Shown here one piece after another: positions 8,800 to 18,042 of a DNA stretch of 64,000 nt (position 1 is the stretch's first letter; every line of letters starts with the position of its first letter). The stretch comes from an uncultured Pseudomonadales bacterium (GTDB taxonomy: Bacteria; Pseudomonadota; Gammaproteobacteria; Pseudomonadales; Pseudohongiellaceae). Location of the stretch: NCBI GenBank assembly GCA_943789485.1, contig CALSUH010000012.1:1-64000 (forward strand), written 5' to 3'. The notes beneath the pieces are model-generated. The model had not been told where the DNA came from. It did no database searches and saw only the letters and a list, made by a program, of their open reading frames with translations. A program made the position numbers and the translations under genes.

Positions 8800-10536
8800 T
8801 TGCATAGATTCAAACCTTCATTCTGGGTTTTGCTCATATGTCTTGCGTTAGGGCTCTATGCTTACAATGCGGTCACACCGAAATGGGTTGAACAAAAGAC
8901 AATTATACAAGTAGCTGTCAACGAACTAGGCCAGTATTCCTACATTCAAGCGGATCAACAAATCGCGATTGATGAAATCGTGCCCTATGGGGAATCTCCG
9001 CTGCGGCAAGCTGCTTTGGATCAGCTTGATGGCGATCCACAATTGGAAAGCCAGTGGGTAGTTGAAACTACCACCAACAACGATGAGCCGCTGGCATATT
9101 CGGTTTTAGAAGCCAGTAAGCACTACGGTATTTGGTCTTTACTACCTGCATTTACTGCTGTTTGCTTGTGTCTGATGACCAAAGAACCACTAACTGCTCT
9201 CTTCGGTGGTGTTGTGGTAGGTGCGTTTATGCTCGGTAAATTTAATATTACCGATGGGGTGCTCATACCTGCATTTGCGACGACTAATGCTGCAGGCATT
9301 CTTTTGCTCTATCTTTGGCTGTTAGGTGGATTACTTGGGATCTGGTCTCGCACAGGAGCGGCCCTTGCATTCGCGGAGTACACGGCTCGGAATTTTGTAC
9401 GAGGCCCGAGATCAGCGAAATTGGTTGCTTGGTTATTGGGAATTGTCTTTTTCCAGGGCGGGACAGTTAGTACAGTTCTTGCGGGAGTGACTGTGAAGCC
9501 GTTGGCCGACAACAATCAAGTAAGTCATGAGGAGATCAGCTACATCGTCGATGTTACTGGCGCCCCAGTTGCGTCACTAATTGCATTTAACGCATGGCCA
9601 TTGTTCGTTCAGGCGCTAATTTTTGTACCCGGTGTGGCCTTTCTAAGTACTGAAGCCAGCAGACTGAGCTTTTACTTCGGTAGTTTAGTATTCAGTTTTT
9701 ATACAATTTTCGCCGTGCTAGGAGCGTTACTACTTTGCTTCGATTTCACAAAATTTTCCGGAAAAGGAATTCAGCAGGCTCGTCAACGAGCACTGGAGAC
9801 CGGGCAATTGGATGCTCCAGGTGCAAACCCAATGAGTTCTGCTGAACTCCAAACTAGCCATGTGCCGGAGGGATACATTCCTCATGTTCTGGAATTCATT
9901 ATTCCGCTTTCACTGTTGATTGGCATAGCCGTTGGAAGTTTTATCTTGCTAGGCTCTCCTCAAGTTAATTGGGCTTTTGGAGCTGCACTAATTGTCTCTG
10001 TAGCAATAGCCTTGTTTAAGGGAATGGATCTAGCTGGTGTTATTGATGGAATTGGCGACGGCCTGAAGGGAGTGGTCGTAGCTTCAGTAATCCTGTTGCT
10101 TGCAATTACCGTTGGAGGGATTAGTACTGAATCAGGTGGCGGACTATTTCTCGTCGAGCTTATAGGAGATGAGTTGCCTTATTACGCGCTTCCCGCAGCC
10201 CTGTTCGCGCTCTCGATGGCAATCGCATTTTCCACTGGCAGTAGTTGGGGTACATACGCTATCGCCTATCCTCTGGCTATGCCCCTTGCTTGGGCGATCG
10301 CGCAGTCCCAGGGAGTCGCGAATCCAGAACTTTACATGTCAATTTGTTTTGTAACTGTGTTAAACGGGGGTGTTTTTGGTGATCAATGCTCGCCAATTTC
10401 CGACTCGACGATATTAAGTGCAACGACCACTGCTTGCGACTTGATTGATCATGTGAAAACTCAAATCGTCCCAGCAGCATACGCTGCCGGTCTCTCTGCG
10501 ATACTGTGGACTGTTGCCGCGGTCGCTGTAGCGTAG
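8800..10536 (+). CDS. NhaC-family Na+/H+ antiporter-like transporter
   Basis: A large polytopic inner-membrane protein (about 578 residues) of the NhaC/ion-transporter superfamily. After a first helix ([15 protein letters not shown]) there is an unusual periplasmic stretch of about 85 polar residues before the transporter core starts at [13 protein letters not shown]. Core family features are [36 protein letters not shown] and, near the end, [19 protein letters not shown] and [19 protein letters not shown]. These conserved Gly/Ser/Asp residues are typical of the family. Substrates include Na+/H+ and in some members organic ions such as malate/lactate, so the cargo is unsure. The start codon is argued from the Shine-Dalgarno at 8788; GTG 8761 and ATG 8764 are alternatives. 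Confidence 0.85.
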   Translation: MHRFKPSFWVLLICLALGLYAYNAVTPKWVEQKTIIQVAVNELGQYSYIQADQQIAIDEIVPYGESPLRQAALDQLDGDPQLESQWVVETTTNNDEPLAYSVLEASKHYGIWSLLPAFTAVCLCLMTKEPLTALFGGVVVGAFMLGKFNITDGVLIPAFATTNAAGILLLYLWLLGGLLGIWSRTGAALAFAEYTARNFVRGPRSAKLVAWLLGIVFFQGGTVSTVLAGVTVKPLADNNQVSHEEISYIVDVTGAPVASLIAFNAWPLFVQALIFVPGVAFLSTEASRLSFYFGSLVFSFYTIFAVLGALLLCFDFTKFSGKGIQQARQRALETGQLDAPGANPMSSAELQTSHVPEGYIPHVLEFIIPLSLLIGIAVGSFILLGSPQVNWAFGAALIVSVAIALFKGMDLAGVIDGIGDGLKGVVVASVILLLAITVGGISTESGGGLFLVELIGDELPYYALPAALFALSMAIAFSTGSSWGTYAIAYPLAMPLAWAIAQSQGVANPELYMSICFVTVLNGGVFGDQCSPISDSTILSATTTACDLIDHVKTQIVPAAYAAGLSAILWTVAAVAVA

Positions 10537-10750
10537 TGACTTCATTTGCTGAAGCAGCCACAGCCAAATTTGCAAAACCATTGAGCCATTTGTTCTTATA
10601 ATATTCTATGAAACTCTCGATTCTTTATCGATTCATTCAAATTTTGTGCTTTCCACATCGCGTATTCTTGCTTCTACTTTGACCCAGTAGTAAATTCGTT
10701 TTTAGCTTGATACTGTCAATCACTACTCTTCACGCATCAAAGCCCCACTT

Positions 10751-11737
10751 ATGCTCACAAGTAAATCGACTGTCAGGAAATTGCTAATCGCACTCTTGCT
10801 TGTGATTGCTTTTGCGCTGCTAGGAATATGGCAGAGACACCTATTGCTCATCTCTCCGTGGAGCATTGGGGAGCCTCCTGCATTACTCGTAGCACAAACT
10901 GAAATCAGTGCGGGCAGCTATTGGCACGACGACTATTTCCTAATCGAGCCCATTGATTCTCAAACAATTGCCATTGGTGAGCCACGTTATGCTCAGCAGA
11001 ATTATAGCTATCTCCTGTTAGGCGATGAAGCAGCCATTCTATTTGATGCGGGCCCGGGAATTCGTGACATTCGCTCCGTCGCGCAATCATTGACCGACCT
11101 GCCGATTACTTTTGTCCCCTCTCATTTTCACTATGATCATATTGGTAATGAAGTCACATTTGAAACGGTGGCGGTTATTGACCTTCCCTATTTGCGAGAA
11201 CGAGCAGCAGAAGACTCGCTGAGCCTCACTTGGCAAGAGCATCTGGGTAATGGTGAGGGCTTTGCACTTCCCACGCTAGAAGTGGATGAATGGTTGTTGC
11301 CTAATAGTGTTCTGGACTTAGGTGGTCGCGAACTTCAAGTACTGCATACGCCAGGGCATACTGAAGATTCGATATCACTTCTCGATTTAAGTAGCGGAGC
11401 CGTATTTACTGGTGATTTCGTCTACCCTGGAAATCTCTACGCCTTTCTCCCCACAAGCAATATGGCTGACTACCTTGTGGGAGCAAATAACCTGTTAAGG
11501 GTTGTAGAAGAAGATGCTCTACTGTTCGGAGCGCATCGAGGTCCTGACCCAGTTATACCTCGGCTTAACACGCAAGATCTAAAAGACTTGCGCGAGGCCT
11601 TAAGCCTTATTCGAAACCGACAGCTACAAGGCAGTGGAAGCTATCCGGTATCATATCCTGTCAATGAGCAGATCAGCATTCTTGCAGAACCTCGCTGGCT
11701 ACAAAGCTGGCGATCCGAGTATGCAAATCAGCCCTAA
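10751..11737 (+). CDS. Membrane-anchored metallo-beta-lactamase-fold hydrolase
   Basis: An N-terminal hydrophobic helix (LLIALLLVIAFALLGIW) anchors or exports the protein. The MBL core carries SHFHYDHIGNE (the HxHxDH zinc motif), HTPGHTEDSISLLD, the bridging Asp in FTGDFVYPG and the last zinc His in LFGAHRGP. All ligands for a binuclear zinc site are therefore present. The 328-residue length and the anchor suggest a periplasm-facing hydrolase. Lactonase, phosphodiesterase and glyoxalase II activities all occur in this group, and the sequence does not decide between them. The gene is monocistronic, with 214 bp free upstream and a convergent RidA-like gene downstream. Confidence 0.82.
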   Translation: MLTSKSTVRKLLIALLLVIAFALLGIWQRHLLLISPWSIGEPPALLVAQTEISAGSYWHDDYFLIEPIDSQTIAIGEPRYAQQNYSYLLLGDEAAILFDAGPGIRDIRSVAQSLTDLPITFVPSHFHYDHIGNEVTFETVAVIDLPYLRERAAEDSLSLTWQEHLGNGEGFALPTLEVDEWLLPNSVLDLGGRELQVLHTPGHTEDSISLLDLSSGAVFTGDFVYPGNLYAFLPTSNMADYLVGANNLLRVVEEDALLFGAHRGPDPVIPRLNTQDLKDLREALSLIRNRQLQGSGSYPVSYPVNEQISILAEPRWLQSWRSEYANQP

Positions 11738-11885
11738 GGCTAGAAAGAGTAGTGACTTATACATAAATGGCGTCAGTTTACGCACCGCCTCTGGCAATCC
11801 CAGTTCGCTTTCTGCGCTTTGGTCCGTCTCTATTCACGTATTACAAAACTACCGCACACGTACTCCAATCTCATTTAGCAAATTT

Positions 11886-12332
11886 TCAAGCAGCTGCTAT
11901 GCACTCTATCTCTACGCGGGTGTCTCCACCCAAGCTGATTCCGACGGCGGTGCGGGCTGGCTTGTTCTCAGGGAAGAACTCTGAATAAACCTCGTTCATA
12001 GCGCCCCATTCTGCCATGTCGACCAGAAACACCGTGCATTTTACAACTCTATCCATCGACGAGTCGAAGCGCTCTAGTGCGTCTTGGATAGCTTCCAGGG
12101 TGCGCCGTGTTTCGGCCTGCACTCCTGGTTCTCCGGCCCCACCTGTCTTACCAGCTAGGAAGATCAGTCCGCCATAGCGAACACCCTCGGAATAAGGCGC
12201 GCGGGGGTTCGGATTCAAGTATTCCGGCGCAGCATCTTGCTGGGCTGCTTCAGCGGCGTAGGTACTGGAAGTGTCGGGCTGACAGGCAAGCAATATGGTA
12301 GAAAGGGCAGCAATGGCTATGACTCTGAACAT
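11886..12332 (-). CDS. RidA/YjgF-family lipoprotein
   Basis: Residues 1-17 are a lipoprotein signal peptide with lipobox LLAC (Cys17). The mature part is a single RidA domain: YSEGVRYGGLIFLAGKTGG, the helix AETRRTLEAIQDALERFDSS, VVKCTVFLVDMAEWGAMN and FFPENKPARTAVGI. The Arg in KPARTAV is at the position that binds the carboxylate in cytoplasmic RidA. Classical RidA hydrolyses reactive enamine/imine intermediates in the cytoplasm. A membrane-anchored form outside the cytoplasm implies a different, unknown substrate. A G-rich ribosome-binding site (GAGGAACATC, just before the start) is visible. It is convergent with the MBL gene. Confidence 0.85.
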   Translation of the reverse strand: MFRVIAIAALSTILLACQPDTSSTYAAEAAQQDAAPEYLNPNPRAPYSEGVRYGGLIFLAGKTGGAGEPGVQAETRRTLEAIQDALERFDSSMDRVVKCTVFLVDMAEWGAMNEVYSEFFPENKPARTAVGISLGGDTRVEIECIAAA

Positions 12333-12511
12333 GATGTTCCTCCTGAGGTTATTTATCAGTGAGGATAAGAATTATATTCCAACAAGTCTATGGATTTATT
12401 GATATGACAAAATGACGCTACTCTCTCATCGGATCGAAACCAACAAGCGGTCAGAGTAATTGATTCAGCATCGGCATTCACCTGATCAAGGTACATTGAA
12501 TCCTTTGATGC

Positions 12512-12880
12512 TTACGATTCAGGCTTAAGCTTAGACTTAGGCTCTACTTTTCCTATCGACAGTAGAAACTCCACGCAGTCGTGCAATGAAACATCGAGCG
12601 GCCTAAATTCCATACCAAGCGTGTTGCGTATACGCTCATTACGTAATTCGCTGCCTCCCCAAACGGCTCGGAGCACGGCCTCTTTTTTCTTTATTGGATC
12701 AGGGTGTGGGTCGACAAGGTTGGCCCCTGCAAAACCTAGCTCAGGCAGAAGCCTATCGATGCTGGCGCACACGTCTTTCACGTCACGTGAATCTGTTGAC
12801 CAAGCGATGAAACGCTTCTCATTTTTTACAGCGTCACCTTTCCAGCATACGAATAGGGACCTCTGCTGTGTCACGCACAT
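12512..12880 (-). pseudogene. Probable C-terminal remnant of an SDR/epimerase-like protein
   Basis: A 122-residue open frame without a good start or ribosome-binding site. The segment RNTLGMEFRPLDVSLHDCVEF, split here around the Arg-Asn, resembles the last helix of extended short-chain dehydrogenase/epimerases (TLG-IEFRP pattern), and KRFIAWSTDSRDVKDV resembles the preceding region. No Rossmann GxxGxxG is present, so at most one third of such a gene survives. The neighbours on the right are also remnants. The assignment is tentative; a genuine small protein is the alternative. Confidence 0.35.
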
Positions 12881-13029
12881 CTACTGTCCACCAATTGCGA
12901 TAGGCGCCTATTACATTCTCTGTATATTCCCCCCACTAGCATGGTCTCCATATTATGCTGCCAAGGCTCCGCTTCTTTTTGGTGGACGGCGAGGATGGGG
13001 CCAATATTGTCATCAGGGCAACAGGTGAT

Positions 13030-13504
13030 TGATACCCGCTTCCGCTCGCTTTGGCCGCATCAGAGAACGCTTGTTCCCGCAAAGCCTTGCCCATGGAATA
13101 ACTTTGACCACCTTCTGCCGATCGATTGGGTCGCCTACGACAAAAACTTCGAGCAAACTGCTAGCATCGTGCTTGAAAAGGATGCCGTTCTATATGGATA
13201 CTATGCCCACGTGCATTTTTGCGGCAAGTACATGCGCTTCTATGCAGATTATCCCGATGGCACGCAGGAAGAACTGATCAACATCGCCAACTACAGCTAC
13301 AACGGGCAGTTGAACTCTGTGTATGACGAGCCGAAGCTGGTGCCGGCATGTATACGCATCACTGCCGTAGGCGCATTCGACAACTCCGCGTAGAATCCGG
13401 CTAACCCCGACCCGTCGCGAGAACTCGTTTGGGGTGAACAGAGCTGGTTCGAAATGTTTTTTGGTTTCTTGAGCTGGAAAATTGTAGACCAGGGTAGCGA
13501 CTAG
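13030..13504 (+). pseudogene. C-terminal remnant of a PHM-like copper-domain/cytochrome protein
   Basis: The frame holds the C-terminal module common to secreted heme or thioredoxin proteins with a copper type II monooxygenase-like domain. It shows YAHVHFCGKYMRFYADYPDG (a degenerate HMHLRGK motif), then the region ending AVGAFDNSA. A TAG at 13391-13393 interrupts it. The same frame then continues NPANPDPSRELVWGEQSW and FEMFFGFLSWKI to a second stop at 13502, which is how the family normally ends. Nonsense mutation plus loss of everything N-terminal make this a pseudogene. The 5' limit is uncertain; the first recognisable residues are near 13100. It is distantly related to the intact gene at 41031. 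Confidence 0.65.
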
Positions 13505-13541
13505 TTTCCCTGGCCGGTGTAGTAAAAAAATCGTTCCAAAA

Positions 13542-13576
13542 TACAAAAAAGGTGGATTTGATATCCGCCTTTTTTG
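13542..13576. terminator. Rho-independent terminator (bidirectional form)
   Basis: AAAAAAGGTGGAT, a five-base loop and ATCCGCCTTTTTT form a 7-bp GC-rich stem flanked by A and T tracts, so it could end transcription in both directions. It lies between the plus-strand copper-domain remnant and the minus-strand DUF pseudogene. Confidence 0.75.
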
Positions 13577-13605
13577 TGCGCGTCGTCCTGCTCTGAGAAG
13601 AGTGG

Positions 13606-13623
13606 AAAATGTGGCCTGTCCCC
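13606..13623. repeat. Half-site of REP/RAYT-like repeat
   Basis: AAAATGTGGCCTGTCCCC matches the right arm of the inverted repeat at 14763-14819 (AAACGTGGTCTGTCCCC). No complementary left arm is found nearby. Confidence 0.4.
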
Positions 13624-13638
13624 AACTTAGTTACTAAA

Positions 13639-14655
13639 TTAGTTTGACCCCGATTCCGCGTCTTCGCGGCGCGCTCCCGCCAGTATGCCCAGCATCGCTC
13701 GGTTGCCTTCGTGGCAGGCGTATTCGTATAGCGGCTGATCGATTCGTGACATGGGGTATTCGCCGCTGAACTGGGCGGTGAACACGGTAGGGTCATCTAC
13801 AGTAAAGCCATAGACAATTTTGTTGGCACCTTCGCGGCGGAAAGTTTCGATAACGGTGAGATTGTCCACGGGAAATCCGCGAAAGCGATGCCAGAGATTA
13901 AAGAATTTTGTCTCCACCACCAGAATATCGCCATCCCAGCGTCCGATGGAATCTCCCATCCACTTGCGCTGTGACTCTGCTGCCTGATTGCGCTGGGCAC
14001 TAATCTTTATGACGCGAGCATCGTGCACCATCTCGGCGATTACCACGACATAGCCCGGCGACTGCACGATCTGTAGATTGCTGTTGTAATTAAAGGGAGT
14101 GAGTACTGGACCGGACAGGTTTCCTACCGATACCAGGCAGCGTTCGGCCAGGCTTCGCCCCTCGGGTCCTTCGGTAGAGCGATCCGCAGCGGCGCCTCCC
14201 GCAGTGCTCTGGTCGCTGAGCCTGCGCAACATTTCCGGCACCAGAGCCGGCATTCTGCCATTGGACGGATCGGTAATGGCAGAAGTTCGGTACTCGCCGC
14301 TGATCGTGGGAATAAACATCGCTTCGTCACGTCAGAACAGGTCGTAGTTACCTACCCGAGGTAGCGACTCTGCAACCGGCGGTGCCGGTCGATTCAGGTT
14401 GACTGAGTTATTGGCGTTGTCGAAGCGCTCGTGCTGGGCGCGCTCGATAGCCAGCACCTCTGCCTCGGAATAGCTTTGCTTCTCACCAAATTCAAGCGGT
14501 CGTTCAAATGGAAATAGAGTAGCGTAACGCCATACACCTTGGAAATCCGGCGCACCCCATTCGGTACGCGGCACGCCATCATCCTGGCTGAGTGCTAGAG
14601 CGCTGCTGAGCAGTATAAGTAAGCAAAAAATTGCACGCTTCAAGGCCGTCTCCAT
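13639..14655 (-). pseudogene. Exported protein of unknown function, interrupted by TGA
   Basis: One frame encodes a 338-codon protein split by a single in-frame TGA at 14334-14332. The first 107 residues have a signal peptide (AIFCLLILLSSALALSQ) and the family-typical TEWGAPDFQGVWRYATLFPF. After NYDLF the TGA stands where related proteins, as I recall them, have Trp, followed by RDEAMFIPTISGEYRTSAI. The second part holds GRSLAERCLVSVG, WMGDSIGRWDGDILVVETKFF and an FRREGANKIVYGFTVDDP segment. These are hallmarks of a secreted beta-rich family common in marine proteobacteria and Acidobacteria with no known function. A single G-to-A change explains the break, so it is either a recent pseudogene or a sequence error. 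Confidence 0.75.
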
Positions 14656-14762
14656 TCATAGTCTGGCTTAGGTCACAAGACATATGGCGCTAGATTAAAA
14701 ATTATTTGGGAGGAGTTAGATCTGGGCACTCCGGCGACGTTGGGAGAGAATCCAGAAGTGAT

Positions 14763-14819
14763 AAGTAGGGACGGATCACGGTTTTTGATAATTTGCCAAA
14801 CGTGGTCTGTCCCCGATTT
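14763..14819. repeat. Inverted repeat with GGGACGGATCACG/CGTGGTCTGTCCCC arms
   Basis: AAGTAGGGACGGATCACGGT and the complement of AAACGTGGTCTGTCCCCGAT pair with a few mismatches around a short loop. It lies just downstream of the minus-strand CoxL-like gene and could terminate its transcript. The phrase CGATTTACCT is then directly repeated at 14814-14833. The style matches REP/REPIN elements. Confidence 0.6.
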
Positions 14820-14867
14820 ACCTCCGATTTACCTTTTTATGTTTCTCTCCGTAAGGGAATTAGTCAT

Positions 14868-17174
14868 CTAAGCAGAAGACTGCATTAACTGCCAGAGTTT
14901 GGTTGAAGTTACCGGCATATCAACATGCCGTACTCCATAATCTTTCAAGGCACTGACTACGGCATTGATGATTGCCGGTGGTGCACCAATGGCACCCGCC
15001 TCTCCCGCGCCTTTTATTCCCAGAGGGTTAGTTAGACAGGGTACTTCGTTTCGCTTGAATCGAATCTCGGGGAAATTGCTGGCCCGCGGCATCGTATAGT
15101 CCATGAAAGTGGCGGCTATCAGCTGACCCGATTCCGCATCATAGGCGCAATTTTCCAGCAAGGCCTGTCCCAAACCCTGAGCTATACCTCCATGTACCTG
15201 TCCTTCCAGCAACAGAGGATTTATGGTCTTACCAAAATCATCCACCACGGTGTAATCAACAACTTCGATAGTCCCCGTGGCTTCATCGATTTCCAGTTCA
15301 CAGACATGTGTGCCGTTGGGATAGGTCGCCTCTGACGGGGCGAAGCTTTCTTTCTCGTCGAAACTGGCGCTACCGTCAGCAGGCGCAGCCGCCTGAGCTA
15401 CGGACTTGAAAGATTCACTTCTGTCCGTACCGACGATCTTAAATTCGCCATTTTCAAATTCGATATCATCAATCGCCGTCTCTAACATTTCGGCGGCTTT
15501 GAGTTTTGCTTTCTCTATGAGTATAGCAGCGGTGGCAGAAATAGCTGATCCTCCTACAGGCACAGAACGAGAGCCCATGGTGCCGCCACCTGTTTCAATT
15601 CTATCGCTGTCACCTTGAACGATACTGATTTCCTCAAAGCTGATGCCAAGCCGCTCAGAAATAATTTGTCGGAAAGCAGTTTCGTGACCCTGCCCATTTG
15701 ACTGGGTTCCAATATAGAGAGTCACATGGCCGTCAGATGAAACTTCGAGTCGAGCTTCTTCGGGAGAACCGCCGGCACATTTTTCAATGTAGCTGGCGAG
15801 ACCGATCCCGCGCAATTTCCCTTTGGCCTTTGCTGCCTTGCGTCTCGCTTCAAAATTTTCCCAGCTTGATATTTGCAAAGCATCTTCCAGATTCCTGGCA
15901 AATTCACCTGAGTCATAAACTGAGCCCAATACCGTTTCGAATGGCATTGCATTCGAAGGAATAAAATTTCTACGGCGAATTTCAGCTGGGGAAATTCCCA
16001 AGTCATACGCTGCTGCATCTAGCAATCTTTCTATGGCATATATCGCTTCGGGCCGACCTGCACCGCGATAGGCATCCACGGGTACAGTGTTGGTAAAGAC
16101 TCCCTGGACTTTCACATGAACAACAGGAATGTCATAACAACCTACCAACATCGGCACACCAGCGGCTGTTGCGACAAATGGTGCGAAGTTGGAAAGATAG
16201 GCGCCAAGGTTGGCAACAGTACTTACTTTAAGAGCGAGTATAGATGCGTCTTCGCCCAGAGCCAGTTCAAGATTGCTGACATGATCGCGACCATGGCTGT
16301 CACTAACAAAGGCTTCGTTTCTCTCGGATATCCATTTCACTGGACGTTGTAACTTACGAGCCGCGAAAAGTGCAGCTACGTATTCAGGGAAGACGAAAAT
16401 CTTCATGCCGAAACCACCGCCCACGTCGTCACAGATTACGTGTATGTCTTTTTCGGGAACTTTGAAGATCGCGGTGGCGAGAATCCTGCGCATAATATGC
16501 ACGCCCTGACAGGATACGTGCAAGACCAACCTGCCAGTCTCGGCTTCAATAGAAGCGATTGCGCCACGAGGCTCCATGGGGGTGGGAACTACTCGGTTAT
16601 TGATTAGCTTGAGCTGCACCCTATGGGCAGCTTTTCCGAGAATCGTGTCAACGGCCGCTGCATCTCCGGTTTCCCAATCGAAACAGCGATTATTACTGGC
16701 CTCGTCCCAAACTTGTGCTTCCGCATCGAGCGCACGATCTGTCTCTACTACCGCTGGCAGCATCTCGTAATCCACCCATACTTGCTCGGCAGCGTCTCGC
16801 GCCTGTGTCGGTGTTTCGCCGATCACTACAGCCACCGCATCCCCTACATGGCGAACTCGACCTTGAGCCAGAGCTGGGCGAGGTGGACTAATAGAATTTG
16901 AACCATCGTGGTTTTCTACCGGAGCCAAACAGGGCACGTGACCAATGCTCTCGGCTTCCAGATCTGCAGCGGTATAAACAGCGAGTACTCCAGGCAATTC
17001 ACACGCCGCGTCAGTATCTATTGAATTGATTTTGGCATGTGCATGGGGAGATCGAACAAAGCAAGCATAGGTCTGTTGTTGCTCATTCACATCATCGATG
17101 TAATTGCCTTTACCGGTTGTCAGTCGCTCATCTTCGCATCGCGTTGCCGGTTGGCCAATTCCAAATTTCTGCAT
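14868..17174 (-). CDS. Molybdenum hydroxylase large subunit (CoxL-like, form II/BMS type)
   Basis: A 768-residue molybdopterin-binding subunit of the xanthine dehydrogenase/CO dehydrogenase family. It shows the N-terminal a/b hammerhead domain (DERLTTGKGNYIDDVNEQQ), the cofactor segment DDVGGGFGMKIFVFPEY, the active-site loop [16 protein letters not shown], the QSNGQGHETAF cofactor loop and the C-terminal [16 protein letters not shown] with the catalytic Glu. AYRGAGR is the form II signature; true form I CO dehydrogenase has AYXCSFR. It has no adjacent iron-sulfur or FAD subunit on its strand, so it would need partners made elsewhere, possibly from the plus-strand cox operon 1.6 kb away. It is clearly related to but distinct from the 19304 gene. 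Its substrate may be an aldehyde, purine or other organic compound. Confidence 0.88.
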   Translation of the reverse strand: MQKFGIGQPATRCEDERLTTGKGNYIDDVNEQQQTYACFVRSPHAHAKINSIDTDAACELPGVLAVYTAADLEAESIGHVPCLAPVENHDGSNSISPPRPALAQGRVRHVGDAVAVVIGETPTQARDAAEQVWVDYEMLPAVVETDRALDAEAQVWDEASNNRCFDWETGDAAAVDTILGKAAHRVQLKLINNRVVPTPMEPRGAIASIEAETGRLVLHVSCQGVHIMRRILATAIFKVPEKDIHVICDDVGGGFGMKIFVFPEYVAALFAARKLQRPVKWISERNEAFVSDSHGRDHVSNLELALGEDASILALKVSTVANLGAYLSNFAPFVATAAGVPMLVGCYDIPVVHVKVQGVFTNTVPVDAYRGAGRPEAIYAIERLLDAAAYDLGISPAEIRRRNFIPSNAMPFETVLGSVYDSGEFARNLEDALQISSWENFEARRKAAKAKGKLRGIGLASYIEKCAGGSPEEARLEVSSDGHVTLYIGTQSNGQGHETAFRQIISERLGISFEEISIVQGDSDRIETGGGTMGSRSVPVGGSAISATAAILIEKAKLKAAEMLETAIDDIEFENGEFKIVGTDRSESFKSVAQAAAPADGSASFDEKESFAPSEATYPNGTHVCELEIDEATGTIEVVDYTVVDDFGKTINPLLLEGQVHGGIAQGLGQALLENCAYDAESGQLIAATFMDYTMPRASNFPEIRFKRNEVPCLTNPLGIKGAGEAGAIGAPPAIINAVVSALKDYGVRHVDMPVTSTKLWQLMQSSA

Positions 17175-17345
17175 CGTACTTACTCCGTGGTTCTTTCCCG
17201 TGATCCTTCCTTATCGCTATCTCCGTTAGTTCCCCATTGAATCATCCCTATAGAGGCTGGGAATATGGGCTCGGAGTCCCAGCTAAACTATCACGAAGCC
17301 ATCCTAAATCGAAGCAGAGACTAATGCCGCAATAGCTAATTAATA

Positions 17346-17872
17346 ATGAGTAAGGCCATCAGCAACGTACTGGGTTATATTGTATCTATGGAACATCAGA
17401 AAATACTGCAGACAATCGCGGAGATCGCTATCGGGCTGATCGGCTTCACAGGCATAGTCTCGGCTCTTGGGCGTCGTAGAGACTGGGACCGTACTGAAAT
17501 TCGAAATTTCATGGTCATATTGCGGGCCTGCATAAGTGCGTTACTGCTTAGCTTTTTGCCGTACCTACTGGGTTCTATTTTCCAGAGGAAACACTGTGGC
17601 GACTGTCCAGCGGGGCAATCGGCACGATAATGTTTGTAAATATATCTACAAGTTATTGGAATTGAAAAGGCACGCGCAGGACGCCTTTTCAATTGACCAT
17701 TACAGCTATAGCTGCTCTGGTAATTATTCTATGCCTGCTTGCGGCATTCAACGTTATGGGGTCTGCCGATGAAATGTTCATTATTGCCTTGCCTCTGCAA
17801 TTGTCGGTTGGGCTGCAGAATTTCTTCGCATTGCTGATTAGTCATCTTACTGAAGGGGCGGATCCCAATTAG
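17346..17872 (+). pseudogene. Small polytopic membrane protein, frameshifted
   Basis: Residues from ATG 17388 (the frame is open from 17346) read KILQTIAEIAIGLIGFTGIV and RDWDRTEIRNFMVILRACIS, ending near LGSIF. A one-base shift near 17582 is then needed to continue PEETLWRLSSGAIGTIMFVN. That frame meets a TGA at about 17668 and afterwards continues with two more hydrophobic helices (ITAIAALVIILCLLAAFNVM, then LPLQLSVGLQNFFALLI) to the TAG at 17870. Together the pieces would be a four-helix protein of about 160 residues of unknown function. Two lesions suggest decay. Position just upstream of the cox operon may be coincidental. Confidence 0.55.
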
Positions 17873-18042
17873 GAAAGACATGGGCTAGAAAACAAATTGG
17901 CCAGTAAACAAATAGGTCAAATTTGTACAGGAAGTATGAGCTATTACTAAGACCGTCTGAATATTAAAAACAAAGTCAGGGTTCTTAACAGTTACAATAC
18001 AACTGAAAGAATCGAAACGAACATAGTTTGGAACGAACTGTT

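Noticed and set aside
13190..13796. Overlapping minus-strand frames around 13.2-13.8 kb
   Set aside because: They cross the terminator and the copper-domain remnant in antisense and show no domain.
14332..17670. TGA read as Trp (alternative code or selenocysteine)
   Set aside because: Many intact genes in the window end in TGA (for example the threonine aldolase and coxD), and no SECIS-like structure was seen at 14332.
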